From Undibacterium parvum (GTDB lineage: Bacteria > Pseudomonadota > Gammaproteobacteria > Burkholderiales > Burkholderiaceae_D): 64,000 bases of DNA. Each line of letters begins with the position of its first letter. Position 1 is the stretch's first letter. This document shows positions 50,871 through 60,189 of this stretch, piece after piece. The notes beneath the pieces were generated by a model. That model searched no databases, was not told where the DNA came from, and saw only the letters and a program-made list of their open reading frames with translations. The DNA lies in contig NZ_CP034464.1 in assembly GCF_003955735.1 (NCBI RefSeq), positions 4,030,001 to 4,094,000 on the forward strand. Direction: 5' to 3'. Made by a program: the position numbers and the translations under genes.

Positions 50871-52234
50871 AAGACTTCTTTGAAATAAATGTTTGCGTTG
50901 ACCTGAGTGCCGTCAGCGCTAGACTGTACTACGAGTTGGCCGTTGATTGCGGCTAAACGCTCGCGCATATTGCTTAAACCTATGCCGCGCTTAGGATGTT
51001 TGATGATACTGGCAAGATCGAAGCCGCCGCCGTTGTCGGTGATGCTGAGCGTCGCTTGGCGTTGATCGCAGCTTAAGCTGATCCTTACCAGACTGGCATT
51101 TTTGGCGTGCTTGTGAATATTCGTCAGTGCTTCTTGTGCCACCCTATACAGTGCCGTATTGCTCGCTTCACTCAAAAAAGTGAAATCACCAAGCGATTCA
51201 AATTGCATGGCAATTTTGCTGATGCTTTCAAATTCTTGGGCGAGATGCTTAAACGCAGCCACCAAGCCAAGATCGTCTAATAAGGCAGGGCGCAAGTCGT
51301 GCGAGATTCTGCGTACTTCGCCGAGCGCATCGTTAATTTGCAGCGTGGCACGAGTAAATGCCAGGTGCGCCGGATCGGGAGTCGATATTTTTGCTCCTAA
51401 TTTGGCTAAGCCAGACTCTATCTGTAGTTTTATCGAGACCAGTAACTGGCTCAATCCATCGTGTAAGTCTCTCGATAAACGGGCTCGTTCATCTTCTTGC
51501 GAGCGCACTACACTCTGTGCCAGCACTTTTAGCTTGGCTTCCGCTAGTCTAGATTCGCTGATGTTCAAGGCTAGGCCGGACAGTGCAATCAAGATCGCGC
51601 TGGCGATGGTGATGCCGGCTATCCAGAACATAGTGCGGTGGATGTTGCTGGCAACTTGCACGTCTATTAGATTTAACGCTGTATCTACATCGTCTAAATA
51701 AATACCGGTACCCAGCACCCAACCCCAGCGTTCTAGTTTAATCACGTAGCCTAATTTGGGGACGACTTTCTTTGTCGATGGTTTTTCCCATAAATAGCGG
51801 ATCGCACCGCCGCCAGCGTGGGCCCTGCCGATTAATTCCTGTATCGTGAAGTTGCCGTTAGGGTCGACCATGTCCCATAGGTTTTTTTCAACCAGATCGG
51901 GTCGACGCGGGTGCATCAGGTTTTTTCCCTGCAAATCATAGACGTAAAAGTAGCCATCATCACCAAAGGCGAGGGTAGCGAGGATTTTTTTTGCCTCCAC
52001 TTGTAGTGCTGCATTTTGTTGCTTTGCATTGTATAAATGGGCGATAGAGGCGCTACCCATGGAAACATAATGCATTAATTCGGCTTCTTTACTTGCTAGA
52101 TAAGCCTGCTCTATCGTGTCGCGCTGCTGCTGCGCCAGAAGTGTTGCTTGATAAAATACCGCGATTGCAATGCCTGTGAAAGACAGTAGCAGGGGCGTAA
52201 TCGCAAACAGGATAATTTTAGAGCGTAATTTCAT
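50867..52234 (-). CDS. Sensor histidine kinase with extracytoplasmic Cache domain
   Basis: A 455-residue protein. Two transmembrane helices (about 7-30 and 206-228) flank a single-Cache sensor (GDDGYFYVYDLQGKNLMHPR, DPNGNFTIQELIGRAHAGGG, GWVLGTGIYLDDVD), as in receptors for small organic acids. Then comes a HisKA_3 domain with the phospho-His in RLSRDLHDGLSQLL and a HATPase with NIHKHAKNA, ITDNGGGFD, and GIGLSNMRERL. It phosphorylates the NarL-type regulator encoded immediately downstream. The ligand is not known. Confidence 0.95.
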   Translation of the reverse strand: MKLRSKIILFAITPLLLSFTGIAIAVFYQATLLAQQQRDTIEQAYLASKEAELMHYVSMGSASIAHLYNAKQQNAALQVEAKKILATLAFGDDGYFYVYDLQGKNLMHPRRPDLVEKNLWDMVDPNGNFTIQELIGRAHAGGGAIRYLWEKPSTKKVVPKLGYVIKLERWGWVLGTGIYLDDVDTALNLIDVQVASNIHRTMFWIAGITIASAILIALSGLALNISESRLAEAKLKVLAQSVVRSQEDERARLSRDLHDGLSQLLVSIKLQIESGLAKLGAKISTPDPAHLAFTRATLQINDALGEVRRISHDLRPALLDDLGLVAAFKHLAQEFESISKIAMQFESLGDFTFLSEASNTALYRVAQEALTNIHKHAKNASLVRISLSCDQRQATLSITDNGGGFDLASIIKHPKRGIGLSNMRERLAAINGQLVVQSSADGTQVNANIYFKEVL

Positions 52235-52321
52235 TAATTTTGGTGTGCTGCAAAAAAAGCTTAGCCGAATTGTAAGTACACTTAAGATATCTGCAAAGCG
52301 AAATTTTGCTTAAATTTAACG

Positions 52322-52352
52322 AAAAAAAGCCCCGCGATAGCGGGGCTTTTTA
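52322..52352 (-). terminator. Terminator of the cold-shock gene
   Basis: AAAAAAGCCCCGC pairs with GCGGGGCTTTTT around GATA. On the minus strand, the T-run follows the stem. It lies 22 bases after the csp stop. Confidence 0.92.
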
Positions 52353-52374
52353 TAACAAAACCTGATCGATGAGA

Positions 52375-52578
52375 TTAAGGATTTTGGATGTTAGAAGCTT
52401 GCTTGCCTTTAGGGCCTTGCGTTACTTCGAACTGAACTTTTTGACCTTCTTTGAGCGTCTTAAAGCCGTTCATCTGGATTGCGGAAAAATGTGCGAATAA
52501 ATCTTCGCCGCCGTCATCCGGAGTAATAAAGCCGAAGCCTTTGGAGTCATTGAACCACTTTACGGTACCTGTTGCCAT
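52375..52578 (-). CDS. Cold-shock protein (CspA family)
   Basis: A 67-residue single cold-shock domain. [20 protein letters not shown] (RNP1 KGFGF), [20 protein letters not shown] (RNP2) and [18 protein letters not shown] are the family motifs. It binds single-stranded nucleic acid and acts as an RNA chaperone. A long A+T-rich leader lies upstream, as in cold-induced csp mRNAs. Several paralogues are usual in this group, so no letter is assigned. Confidence 0.97.
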   Translation of the reverse strand: MATGTVKWFNDSKGFGFITPDDGGEDLFAHFSAIQMNGFKTLKEGQKVQFEVTQGPKGKQASNIQNP

Positions 52579-52930
52579 AATGCATCTTTCGAATATAAAC
52601 TAATCACACGAGCCGTAAAAGCAAGAAACCTAGCAAATTGCTACCTCTCCCTTCATTGCTCACTTCATATTGACAATAAATTACGGAAACTTGTCAATAA
52701 ATATCATTCTTGGCGGAATGAAAACTAAAGTCAAGTTTAGTTTGCGGGTATTTGCTGGGACATCTATTACTGTTGTATTTTTACTTAATGATAAGACTTG
52801 ATCTCTGGGTTTTAGGCTCCATCTGCGGAAAATGAAGAAAACGCGTAACATTTGAAAAGAGATCAAATTATGCTTCTTTTATTCGTTTAATATTTGCCTC
52901 TCGATTGAATCAACGTACTAGAATAGACGT
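52579..52930. other. Divergent regulatory gap between csp and clpS
   Basis: 352 bases. It must hold the csp promoter and its long 5' leader (minus strand) and the clpS-clpA promoter (plus). TTGACA occurs at 52669 (plus) and on the minus strand near 52699, but neither has a convincing -10 at 17 bases. No gene is seen. Confidence 0.45.
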
Positions 52931-53239
52931 ATGGGAAACAAGCACGAAAACAGTACGATACTGGAACGGCAGGCACAGAAGCTTAAGCCGCCTTCCATGT
53001 TTCTGGTGGCACTGCTCAATGATGACTACACACCTATGGAGTTTGTGGTGGCCATCATTCAGGAGTACTTTAACAAAGATAGAGAAACCGCGATGCAAAT
53101 CATGCTCAAAGTACATAGAGATGGCAAGGGCGTCTGTGGGACCTATTCCAAAGATATTGCCTTGACTAAAGTCGAGTTGGTTTTAACGCACGCCCGTAAA
53201 GCAGGGCACCCCCTGCAATGTGTGATGGAGGAAGTATGA
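52931..53239 (+). CDS. clpS: ClpS adaptor for ClpAP
   Basis: A 102-residue protein. [20 protein letters not shown] is the ClpS core (the N-degron pocket with the N-D-D-Y-T-P-M motif), followed by [20 protein letters not shown] and [20 protein letters not shown]. It delivers N-end-rule substrates to ClpA. It overlaps clpA by four bases (ATGA), giving translational coupling. Confidence 0.97.
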   Translation: MGNKHENSTILERQAQKLKPPSMFLVALLNDDYTPMEFVVAIIQEYFNKDRETAMQIMLKVHRDGKGVCGTYSKDIALTKVELVLTHARKAGHPLQCVMEEV

Positions 53240-55536
53240 TTGCGCAAGAATTAGAAGTGAGTCTGCATATGGCCTTTGTTGAGGCCAGGCAGGCACGGTA
53301 TGAATTTATCACGGTTGAGCATTTATTACTGGCTCTACTGGATAATCCTTCTGCCGCTGAAGTCATGCGCGCTTGCGCGGTGAATATTGAAGATCTGCGC
53401 AAATTGCTGGGTAATTTTATTAGCGATAACACGCCGACGGTGCAAGGTACTGGCGAGGTTGATACCCAGCCAACCTTGGGCTTCCAGCGTGTCATTCAGC
53501 GCGCCATCATGCACGTGCAGTCGGCCTCAAACGGTAAAAAAGAAGTGACAGGCGCCAACGTGCTGGTCGCCATCTTTGGCGAAAAAGACTCGCATGCGGT
53601 GTATTACTTGCATCAGCAAGGCGTGACGCGCCTGGATGTGGTGAACTTCATCTCGCACGGCGTGCGCAAAGATAATTTGAACGAGCCGCAAAAATCGGTC
53701 GATGGTGTCGATGACGCGCAAGCTGAAACGCAGGCCAAAGAAAGCCCGCTCGATCAATTTACGCAAAACTTAAATAAAGCGGCGGCCGAAGGGCGTATCG
53801 ATCCATTAATTGGTCGCGACAGCGAAGTTGAGCGCGTGATACAGATACTGTGCCGGCGCCGTAAAAATAATCCTTTGCTGGTCGGCGAGGCTGGCGTTGG
53901 TAAGACTGCCATTGCCGAAGGCTTGGCGTGGAGAATTACGCAAAATGCAGTGCCCGATATTTTGCAAGAATCGATCGTGTATTCTCTCGACATGGGTGCC
54001 TTGTTAGCTGGCACCAAATATCGCGGTGATTTTGAGTTGCGCTTAAAAGGTGTCTTGAAGCAGCTTAAAGACACGCCTAACGGCATTTTGTTTATCGATG
54101 AGATCCATACCATCATTGGCGCGGGTTCGGCTTCTGGCGGCACCCTGGATGCCTCCAATCTCTTGAAGCCGGCACTGTCGAATGGTCAGCTCAAATGCAT
54201 AGGAGCGACGACTTACACCGAATACCGCGGTGTGTTTGAAAAAGATCACGCTTTGGCACGTCGTTTCCAAAAAATTGATGTCAATGAGCCGACCATAGAG
54301 CAAACCGTGCAGATTTTGCGTGGCTTGAAGTCTAAGTTCGAAGAGCATCACAACGTCAAATACACGGCTTCGGCTTTGACTACCGCTGCTGAATTGTCGG
54401 CGCGCTTTATTAATGACCGGCATTTGCCAGATAAAGCGATTGATGTGATCGATGAGGCTGGTGCTGCTCAGCGGATTTTGCCTAAGTCCAAGCAAAAGAA
54501 AACGATCGGTAAAGCAGATATTGAAGACATCATCGCTAAGATCGCCCGTATCCCGCCACAAACGGTGAATCAGGATGATCGCAGCAAGTTGCAGACCATC
54601 GATAGAGATCTCAAGAACGTCGTATTTGGACAAGAGCCTGCGATTGAAGCGCTGGCTTCCTCGATCAAGATGGCGCGTGCCGGTTTGGGTAAAACCGATA
54701 AGCCAATCGGTTCCTTCTTGTTCTCCGGTCCTACCGGCGTCGGCAAAACCGAGGTCGCCAAGCAATTGGCCTTTACCTTAGGAATAGAGCTGATACGCTT
54801 CGATATGTCGGAATACATGGAACGTCATGCGGTCAGTCGGCTGATCGGTGCGCCACCAGGCTATGTTGGCTTTGATCAGGGTGGTTTATTGACCGAGGCA
54901 ATTAACAAGAAACCGCATGCGGTTCTGTTACTCGATGAGATAGAAAAAGCGCATCCAGATGTCTTCAATATCTTGTTGCAAGTGATGGATCACGGCACTC
55001 TGACCGATAATAATGGTCGCAAGGCGGATTTCCGCAACGTCATCATCATTATGACCACCAACGCCGGTGCTGAAAGTCTGCAAAAACGTTCTATCGGTTT
55101 CAATAGCAATAAAGAAGCTGGCGATGAGATGATCGATATCAAGCGCATGTTTACGCCTGAATTCCGCAATCGTCTCGATGCCATTATCAGTTTCCGTGCC
55201 TTGGATGAAGAGATTATTCTGCGGGTAGTCGACAAGTTCCTGATGCAGCTAGAAGAGCAGCTGCATGAGAAAAAAGTCGAAGCAACCTTTACCGATAATC
55301 TGCGTAAGTTCCTCGGTAAAAAAGGCTTTGATCCATTGATGGGTGCCAGACCGATGGCACGCCTGATCCAGGACATGATACGCAAGGCCTTGGCGGACGA
55401 ACTCTTGTTCGGTAAATTAGTCAGTGGCGGTCGGGTCGTGGTCGATCTGGATGAAAAAGATCAGGTGAAGCTAGAGTTCTCGGAAGGGGATGCAGTTCCG
55501 CCCGAAGCTTCACAAGAAGTAGTTGAAGTGGAATAA
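53236..55536 (+). CDS. clpA: ATP-dependent Clp protease ATPase subunit ClpA
   Basis: A 766-residue protein from the ATG at 53236 ([20 protein letters not shown]), with GGAGGAAG upstream; the frame is open to 53218 but that start is inside clpS. The N-domain is followed by two AAA+ modules: Walker [10 protein letters not shown] and GPTGVGKTE, with Walker [14 protein letters not shown] and [14 protein letters not shown]. The ClpP-binding loop I-G-F/L is near RSIGFNSN. It unfolds substrates for ClpP; clpP is not in the window. Confidence 0.98.
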   Translation: MIAQELEVSLHMAFVEARQARYEFITVEHLLLALLDNPSAAEVMRACAVNIEDLRKLLGNFISDNTPTVQGTGEVDTQPTLGFQRVIQRAIMHVQSASNGKKEVTGANVLVAIFGEKDSHAVYYLHQQGVTRLDVVNFISHGVRKDNLNEPQKSVDGVDDAQAETQAKESPLDQFTQNLNKAAAEGRIDPLIGRDSEVERVIQILCRRRKNNPLLVGEAGVGKTAIAEGLAWRITQNAVPDILQESIVYSLDMGALLAGTKYRGDFELRLKGVLKQLKDTPNGILFIDEIHTIIGAGSASGGTLDASNLLKPALSNGQLKCIGATTYTEYRGVFEKDHALARRFQKIDVNEPTIEQTVQILRGLKSKFEEHHNVKYTASALTTAAELSARFINDRHLPDKAIDVIDEAGAAQRILPKSKQKKTIGKADIEDIIAKIARIPPQTVNQDDRSKLQTIDRDLKNVVFGQEPAIEALASSIKMARAGLGKTDKPIGSFLFSGPTGVGKTEVAKQLAFTLGIELIRFDMSEYMERHAVSRLIGAPPGYVGFDQGGLLTEAINKKPHAVLLLDEIEKAHPDVFNILLQVMDHGTLTDNNGRKADFRNVIIIMTTNAGAESLQKRSIGFNSNKEAGDEMIDIKRMFTPEFRNRLDAIISFRALDEEIILRVVDKFLMQLEEQLHEKKVEATFTDNLRKFLGKKGFDPLMGARPMARLIQDMIRKALADELLFGKLVSGGRVVVDLDEKDQVKLEFSEGDAVPPEASQEVVEVE

Positions 55537-55575
55537 ATTTGAGTTTGAGTCTGAATTTGAGTCTATTTTTACTTT

Positions 55576-55609
55576 AAAAAAAGCCCGAAGCTAGCTTCGG
55601 GCTTTTTTA
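55576..55609 (+). terminator. clpA intrinsic terminator
   Basis: AAAGCCCGAAGCTAG forms a stem with CTAGCTTCGGGCTTT (loopless core CTAG) and ends in TTTTTTAT. Just before it the sequence repeats TTTGAGT three times. Confidence 0.93.
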
Positions 55610-55663
55610 TGGGCTGAGGTCCGTGCAAGCCAAATGCAAACCAAATGCAAACCAAATACACGT

Positions 55664-57019
55664 TTAAGCGCGTAAGTCCGATAAGGTTAGCGCTATCTCT
55701 GCGAACAAGGGACGCTGCCCGCAATCTTCAAGCGCGCAGCGCGCCTGCAGTGTACGCAAGCTGAGCAGGCAGTCTTGTTGTGTCGGTCCATGCACGCAGC
55801 GATCTATTAATTCCTCCAGCAAGCAGGCGAAGGCGCGCACTTCCAGGCGCTGCAATGCCTGCGCATTGACGACTTCGTCCAGTGCGAAGAACGAGGCCGC
55901 GCCAAAATCCCCCAACAGAGAGTCGCCTTGCGGATTACGCAAAATATTGTGACCGTACAAATCCCCATGCAGTATCCCGCGGGCATGCAGATGGCTAACC
56001 GCCGCAGCAATGCCGGTTGCAATGCGCAAGGCAGTCTCTAGTGTGAATTGGGTGTCGCTGGCATAGACGTCGCGCGTACACGAGGCCAGGCTAGGCGGCC
56101 CGGCCAGATTTTGGTAACTAGGATCTATCAACTGCATCACCAAGCCAGCGCTGCGCTCCGGATGTCCAGCTACCTGACCGGCGACAGCGATCAGATTCGG
56201 ATGGCTACCGGCGCTCATGCAGGCTGCCATCTCGCACTCTGGCAAGCCATCACTGGTCACCGCGCTCTTGAATAATTTGACCGCCACTTGCTGCTCCAGC
56301 GCGGGGTCTGAATTCGTTTGACTATTTTGCTGACGCCAGGTCGCCTGATGGATCACGCCTGAAGCACCTTGCCCCAGTTCTTGATGCAGACTCAGACTAT
56401 CCCAGTCTATCTGCTTGAATTGCCCCGCCTCACGTTGCAAGACTATCGCCTCAGCCACATCGCAGACCGGATTATCGGCATACGCCAGCCATGCTAGTTT
56501 TGGCAGGCGCAGTAACCAATCGGGCAAAGTGCTAAAACGATTTGAGGCGATGCGCAGTAATTCGAGTGCGCTGCAGTTTGCCAACTGCTCCGGCAGCTGC
56601 TGCAGCTGATTACCGGATAGCATGAGTTTTTGCATTTGTCTGCAATCGCCTAACTCGGCCGGTAGGCTACGCAAGGCGTTGTCAGTCAAGATTAACCAGC
56701 GCAGCGCAGGCGTCAATGCCGCAGGCGGCAGCTCGATAATTTGATTGGCCTTAAACCCTATCATGCTCAAACGTGGACACTCGCCCAGCACTTCCGGCAC
56801 ATGAGTAAATCGATTCTCTGAGCAAAACAGCACGCGCAGCTGATGCAGTCTGGAGAAATCCGGCGGCAAGTTAGTCAAGGCATTACCAGACAGGTTTAAA
56901 ACTTCCAGCGTGTCGGCCAGCTGGTAAATTTCGAGCGGAAACTCAGTCAGGTCGCAAGCTAAATCTAGCCGCTGTAGGCCATGTAACTGACCGCTGCGAA
57001 GTTGCGCAAGTGTATTCAT
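55664..57019 (-). CDS. Leucine-rich-repeat protein kinase
   Basis: About 451 residues from the ATG at 57019 (MNTLAQLRSGQLHGLQRLDL); the frame is open to 57088, but those codons are not LRR-like. The first ~195 residues are seven or eight LRRs with the L-x2-L-x-L-(S/T)-x-N-x-(L/F)-x2-(L/I)-P pattern. The rest is a Hanks-type kinase: Lys in QVAVKLF, catalytic loop HGDLYGHN and metal site LGDFGAA, so it looks active. There is no membrane helix, so it is cytoplasmic. Bacterial LRR-kinase fusions are uncommon and largely uncharacterised. Confidence 0.88.
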   Translation of the reverse strand: MNTLAQLRSGQLHGLQRLDLACDLTEFPLEIYQLADTLEVLNLSGNALTNLPPDFSRLHQLRVLFCSENRFTHVPEVLGECPRLSMIGFKANQIIELPPAALTPALRWLILTDNALRSLPAELGDCRQMQKLMLSGNQLQQLPEQLANCSALELLRIASNRFSTLPDWLLRLPKLAWLAYADNPVCDVAEAIVLQREAGQFKQIDWDSLSLHQELGQGASGVIHQATWRQQNSQTNSDPALEQQVAVKLFKSAVTSDGLPECEMAACMSAGSHPNLIAVAGQVAGHPERSAGLVMQLIDPSYQNLAGPPSLASCTRDVYASDTQFTLETALRIATGIAAAVSHLHARGILHGDLYGHNILRNPQGDSLLGDFGAASFFALDEVVNAQALQRLEVRAFACLLEELIDRCVHGPTQQDCLLSLRTLQARCALEDCGQRPLFAEIALTLSDLRA

Positions 57020-57096
57020 AAAAATAGTAAATGGTGATAGCCCACGAAAAAGTGTGTAAGCCAGAAGCGCAGGCATTGTACAGGGCAATGCCGCCA

Positions 57097-57190
57097 GTGC
57101 GCATATTCCATGCGGGCTGCAGGCCAGGCAGGCTGCACAGGCATATGCTACGCGGCTCTGCGGGCAGGCAGGCTGGAGCGGTGCATGGAA
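57097..57190. repeat. Degenerate REP-like element, copy R5
   Basis: The left part (GTGCGCATATTCCATGCGGG) matches the arms of the other copies and is followed by GCTGCAGGCCAGGCAGGCTGC. The right arm is reduced to TGCATGGAA at 57182. It lies upstream of the LRR-kinase gene. Confidence 0.65.
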
Positions 57191-57675
57191 CTAGCGGCAC
57201 GCGCTTTTGCTTGCTTCAGTATGCTGCGCGCTCGATGCTGTCTAATCGCCGGATGAAGGCAATCAGTGCCTAAGCGATTTGTGCGCTAGTTCCCAGCCGA
57301 ATGCGCAATTTTTTAACGTGTCCGGTACGCGGATCTGGTTTCTAAATCAGGCCTCAGTGAGTAATCGATAGGCGCCAAAATTTAGCCCAGCGTATATTCG
57401 ACGTAAGCCTATCAAAACACGGCAAAAATCATATACTCCCCCATTTTTTAAATAAAACACGGCATCCGCGCATATAGCATATGGGCGTTAAAAAACACTG
57501 GAGGGGAGTATGCTGAAGGGTGAGAGTGGAGTTCTAGCTCGCCGGAGTTGGCAGTGCAGCGCGAGAGCCAGCTTAGGCAAGTCGCTATCAGTTGCTGACA
57601 TCAATGCCAATTTGGGCTTGGTCAAGCTAGGTCCAGGTGTTAAGGTGTTGCTTCTGATTTCAAAAGGAGCTGCGG
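57191..57675. other. Long gap upstream of the BCCT transporter
   Basis: About 485 bases. An out-of-frame ORF (57510-57782) has GGAGGGGAGT before its ATG but overlaps the transporter start by over 100 bases, so I treat it as unproven. The gap should hold the transporter promoter; no clear promoter or riboswitch was found. Confidence 0.4.
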
Positions 57676-59685
57676 ATGACGCTGTCCACTCTATCCAGGC
57701 AAACTACTTTTTGTTGGCCAGTTGTCTTGCCGAGTATGGCGCTGGTGCTGGCCTTACTACTATTTTCAATTTTTTTTCCTAACGACACCGAGCAGTTTTT
57801 TAGCATCAGTAAAGCCTGGATCACGCAGTATTTTTCCTGGTTTTATAGCTTGGTGGTCGCCGTGTTCGTGATTTTTTTGCTGGGCATTGCACTCAGTCGT
57901 TATGGGGCAATTCGGCTCGGCCCTGATGATGCTGAGCCAGAGTTTAAGTTTTCTTCCTGGATCGCTATGTTGTTTGCGGCAGGTATGGGGGTAGGGCTGA
58001 TGTATTTCGCGGTTGGTGAGCCGATACAGCACTTGATTGCGCCACCCACCGCGGCTGTGAATACGCCAGCCGCTGCGCGCGAGGCGATGCTAGTGACCTT
58101 CTTTCATTGGGGCATACATGCTTGGGCGATTTATGGCGTAGTCGGCTTGGCGCTGGCGTATTTTGGTTTTCGCTATAACTTGCCGCTGACGATACGTTCA
58201 GGTTTGTATCCGATTTTAAAAAATAAAATCAATGGCCCGTGGGGGCATGCGGTGGATGTGTTTGCGCTATGCGGCACCATATTCGGAATAGCCACCACCT
58301 TGGGGTATGGCGTGATGCAATTGTCGGCCGGTTTAAGCCATGTCAGTGGCTGGGATTTTTCTGGCATACAGACGCATTTGGGTCTGATTGCCGGCGTGGT
58401 GATACTGGCCGGCGTATCGGCGGCATCCGGGGTGGGCAAGGGCGTACGGATACTGAGCGAAGTAAATTTACTGCTAGCGATACTGCTGATGGCGTTTGTC
58501 TTGATTGCCGGCCCCACTTTGTATTTGCTTGGCGCGTTCAATGAAAATATCGGTAATTATCTCGCCCATATTGTCCAATTGAGTTTTCGTAATTTTACTT
58601 ACGAGCCGGCTAATTCTGCGGGGTGGTACCAGGCGTGGACGATACTGTACTGGGCTTGGTGGATTTCTTGGGCACCGTTTGTCGGGATGTTTATTGCGCG
58701 TATTTCGCGCGGACGTAGCATCCGTGAATTTATTATTGGCGTGCTCTTGATACCAGCGACGTTTAATTTTTTATGGATGACAGTGTTTGGTAATGCCGCA
58801 ATTTGGATCGACACCCATGTGGCAATGGGGGCGCTCAGCGCAGCTGCTGGCAATGTCGATGCCTTGCTGTTTACTTTCTTAGATTATCTACCGTTTGCGG
58901 GTTTAAGTTCGGCCCTGGCGCTGAGCTTGATTACGATTTTCTTCGTCACTTCGGCCGATTCGGGGGCGATGGTGATTGATAATATCGCCAGCCGTGGCAA
59001 GCCCAATTCACCGGTGTGGCAACGTCTATTTTGGGCGCTAGTGCTGGGAGTGGTGGCTGGGTGCTTGCTGACCGCGGGTGGCCTCAAAGCCTTGCAGGCG
59101 ATGACGATCGTGGCAGCATTGCCGTTTGCGGTGGTGATGTTGCTGCTCTGTGTGGGGTTACTGAAAGGCTTGCGCGCCGATGAGCTGCATGCGCGACAAA
59201 AGCTGTCGCACGCCAGTAATTTCTGGACCGGCCAACTGTGGCAGCGGCGCTTAGCGCAAATTCTTTGCCAGCCCAGCCAACTCGACGTGCATGCTTTTAT
59301 TGCCGACACGGTGCAGCCTGCGATGGAAAAAATTAGCCAGGAGCTGTTGAACCGCGGTGTTGCCGCAAAAGTAGTCAGGCTTAGTGAGGATAAAATCCAG
59401 CTCGAAGTGCTACAAAATCAACTGCGTGGTTTTGTGTATGGTGTCGCCTGCCAACAGAAAGCCGTGCCTGATTTTGCTTTGGCGAATTCGGTATTGCCAA
59501 GCTCAGAGCAAGCCAAAACCTTTGAACCGACCACCTATTTCACCGATGGCCGTAGAGGATATGACGTGCAATATCTCACTGAAAACGAAATGCTGGCGGA
59601 TATTTTAAAACAGTATGAAAGGCACTTGAGCTTGTCGCTCAATGCCGATGCCGCCTTATTGCAGCACGCGCCAGCGCATCGCTAG
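57676..59685 (+). CDS. BCCT-family betaine/choline transporter, BetT-like
   Basis: A 669-residue protein with about 12 membrane helices. BCCT signatures are present: GLMYFAVGEPIQHL in the fourth helix region and GWYQAWTILYWAWWISWAPF, with the Trp-rich substrate box, followed by GMFIARISRGRSIREFI and SADSGAMVID. A ~150-residue cytoplasmic C-terminal domain (YGVACQQKAVPDF, FTDGRRGYDVQYLTENEMLA) is characteristic of BetT-type choline transporters, which respond to osmolarity. The ribosome site AAAGGAG is good. No betaine synthesis genes are adjacent. Confidence 0.92.
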   Translation: MTLSTLSRQTTFCWPVVLPSMALVLALLLFSIFFPNDTEQFFSISKAWITQYFSWFYSLVVAVFVIFLLGIALSRYGAIRLGPDDAEPEFKFSSWIAMLFAAGMGVGLMYFAVGEPIQHLIAPPTAAVNTPAAAREAMLVTFFHWGIHAWAIYGVVGLALAYFGFRYNLPLTIRSGLYPILKNKINGPWGHAVDVFALCGTIFGIATTLGYGVMQLSAGLSHVSGWDFSGIQTHLGLIAGVVILAGVSAASGVGKGVRILSEVNLLLAILLMAFVLIAGPTLYLLGAFNENIGNYLAHIVQLSFRNFTYEPANSAGWYQAWTILYWAWWISWAPFVGMFIARISRGRSIREFIIGVLLIPATFNFLWMTVFGNAAIWIDTHVAMGALSAAAGNVDALLFTFLDYLPFAGLSSALALSLITIFFVTSADSGAMVIDNIASRGKPNSPVWQRLFWALVLGVVAGCLLTAGGLKALQAMTIVAALPFAVVMLLLCVGLLKGLRADELHARQKLSHASNFWTGQLWQRRLAQILCQPSQLDVHAFIADTVQPAMEKISQELLNRGVAAKVVRLSEDKIQLEVLQNQLRGFVYGVACQQKAVPDFALANSVLPSSEQAKTFEPTTYFTDGRRGYDVQYLTENEMLADILKQYERHLSLSLNADAALLQHAPAHR

Positions 59686-59746
59686 TGTGCAGTGCGTGCT
59701 GTTAAAATTGAGGATGTTTCGTAACTGTTCTGTCAGCAATGAAAAC

Positions 59747-59772
59747 GCCCTCGCCCACTGGCGGGAGAGGGC
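59747..59772. repeat. GC-rich imperfect hairpin
   Basis: GCCCTCGCCC pairs imperfectly with GGGAGAGGGC around a short loop. It follows the transporter gene and resembles common extragenic GC-rich palindromes. It has no T-run. Confidence 0.5.
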
Positions 59773-59849
59773 TGAATAGTAACTTCTGTGGACGTAATTG
59801 ATGCGAGTTTAGGAAAATCCGGGCACATGCCGGGCACGGAGTCCGAAAA

Positions 59850-59886
59850 TAAAAAAGGACTCACAGCGTAAAAACTGTAAGTCCTT
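59850..59886 (-). terminator. tRNA-Pro terminator
   Basis: On the minus strand AAGGACTTACAG pairs with CTGTGAGTCCTT (one G-U pair) around TTTTTACG and is followed by TTTTATTTT. It begins nine bases after the tRNA 3' end. Confidence 0.88.
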
Positions 59887-59894
59887 GATTTAAT

Positions 59895-59971
59895 TGGTCG
59901 GGACGGAAGGATTCGAACCTTCGACCCCGTGCACCCCATGCACGTACGCTACCAGGCTGCGCTACGCCCCG
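59895..59971 (-). tRNA. tRNA-Pro(GGG)
   Basis: A 77-base cloverleaf. Acceptor stem CGGGGCG/CGTCCCG, D-arm with AGCCTGGTA, anticodon stem CGTGC/GCACG with loop ATGGGGT (anticodon GGG, reading CCC/CCU), T-arm GAAGG-TTCGAAT-CCTTC and an encoded CCA end. It has its own terminator and is not in a tRNA cluster. No integration junction is seen at its 3' end. Confidence 0.96.
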
Positions 59972-60189
59972 ACTCTGAGCCAAAAATTATAGACTATAAG
60001 TTGTAATTTATCCATAAAAATTGCGTTTTGGGACTTGCTCAAAATAAATATGAAAACATTTGCGCTTTTATTGTGCGTATTTTGAATAAAATATTTTCAT
60101 ATTTTGCCGATTACTGTGACAATGTGCGGGCTATGCTGGCATCTGGGTTGTCGGCATTTTTCTATAGGTTGGCTATTTAGGGGCAAGAT

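Noticed and set aside
57510..57782. 90-codon ORF upstream of the BCCT transporter
   Set aside because: Although GGAGGGGAGT precedes its ATG, it overlaps the transporter by over 100 bases in another frame and has no recognisable features. Not disproved.
59895..59971. tRNA-Pro as an integration site for a mobile element
   Set aside because: No integrase gene and no repeat of the tRNA 3' end was noticed nearby.
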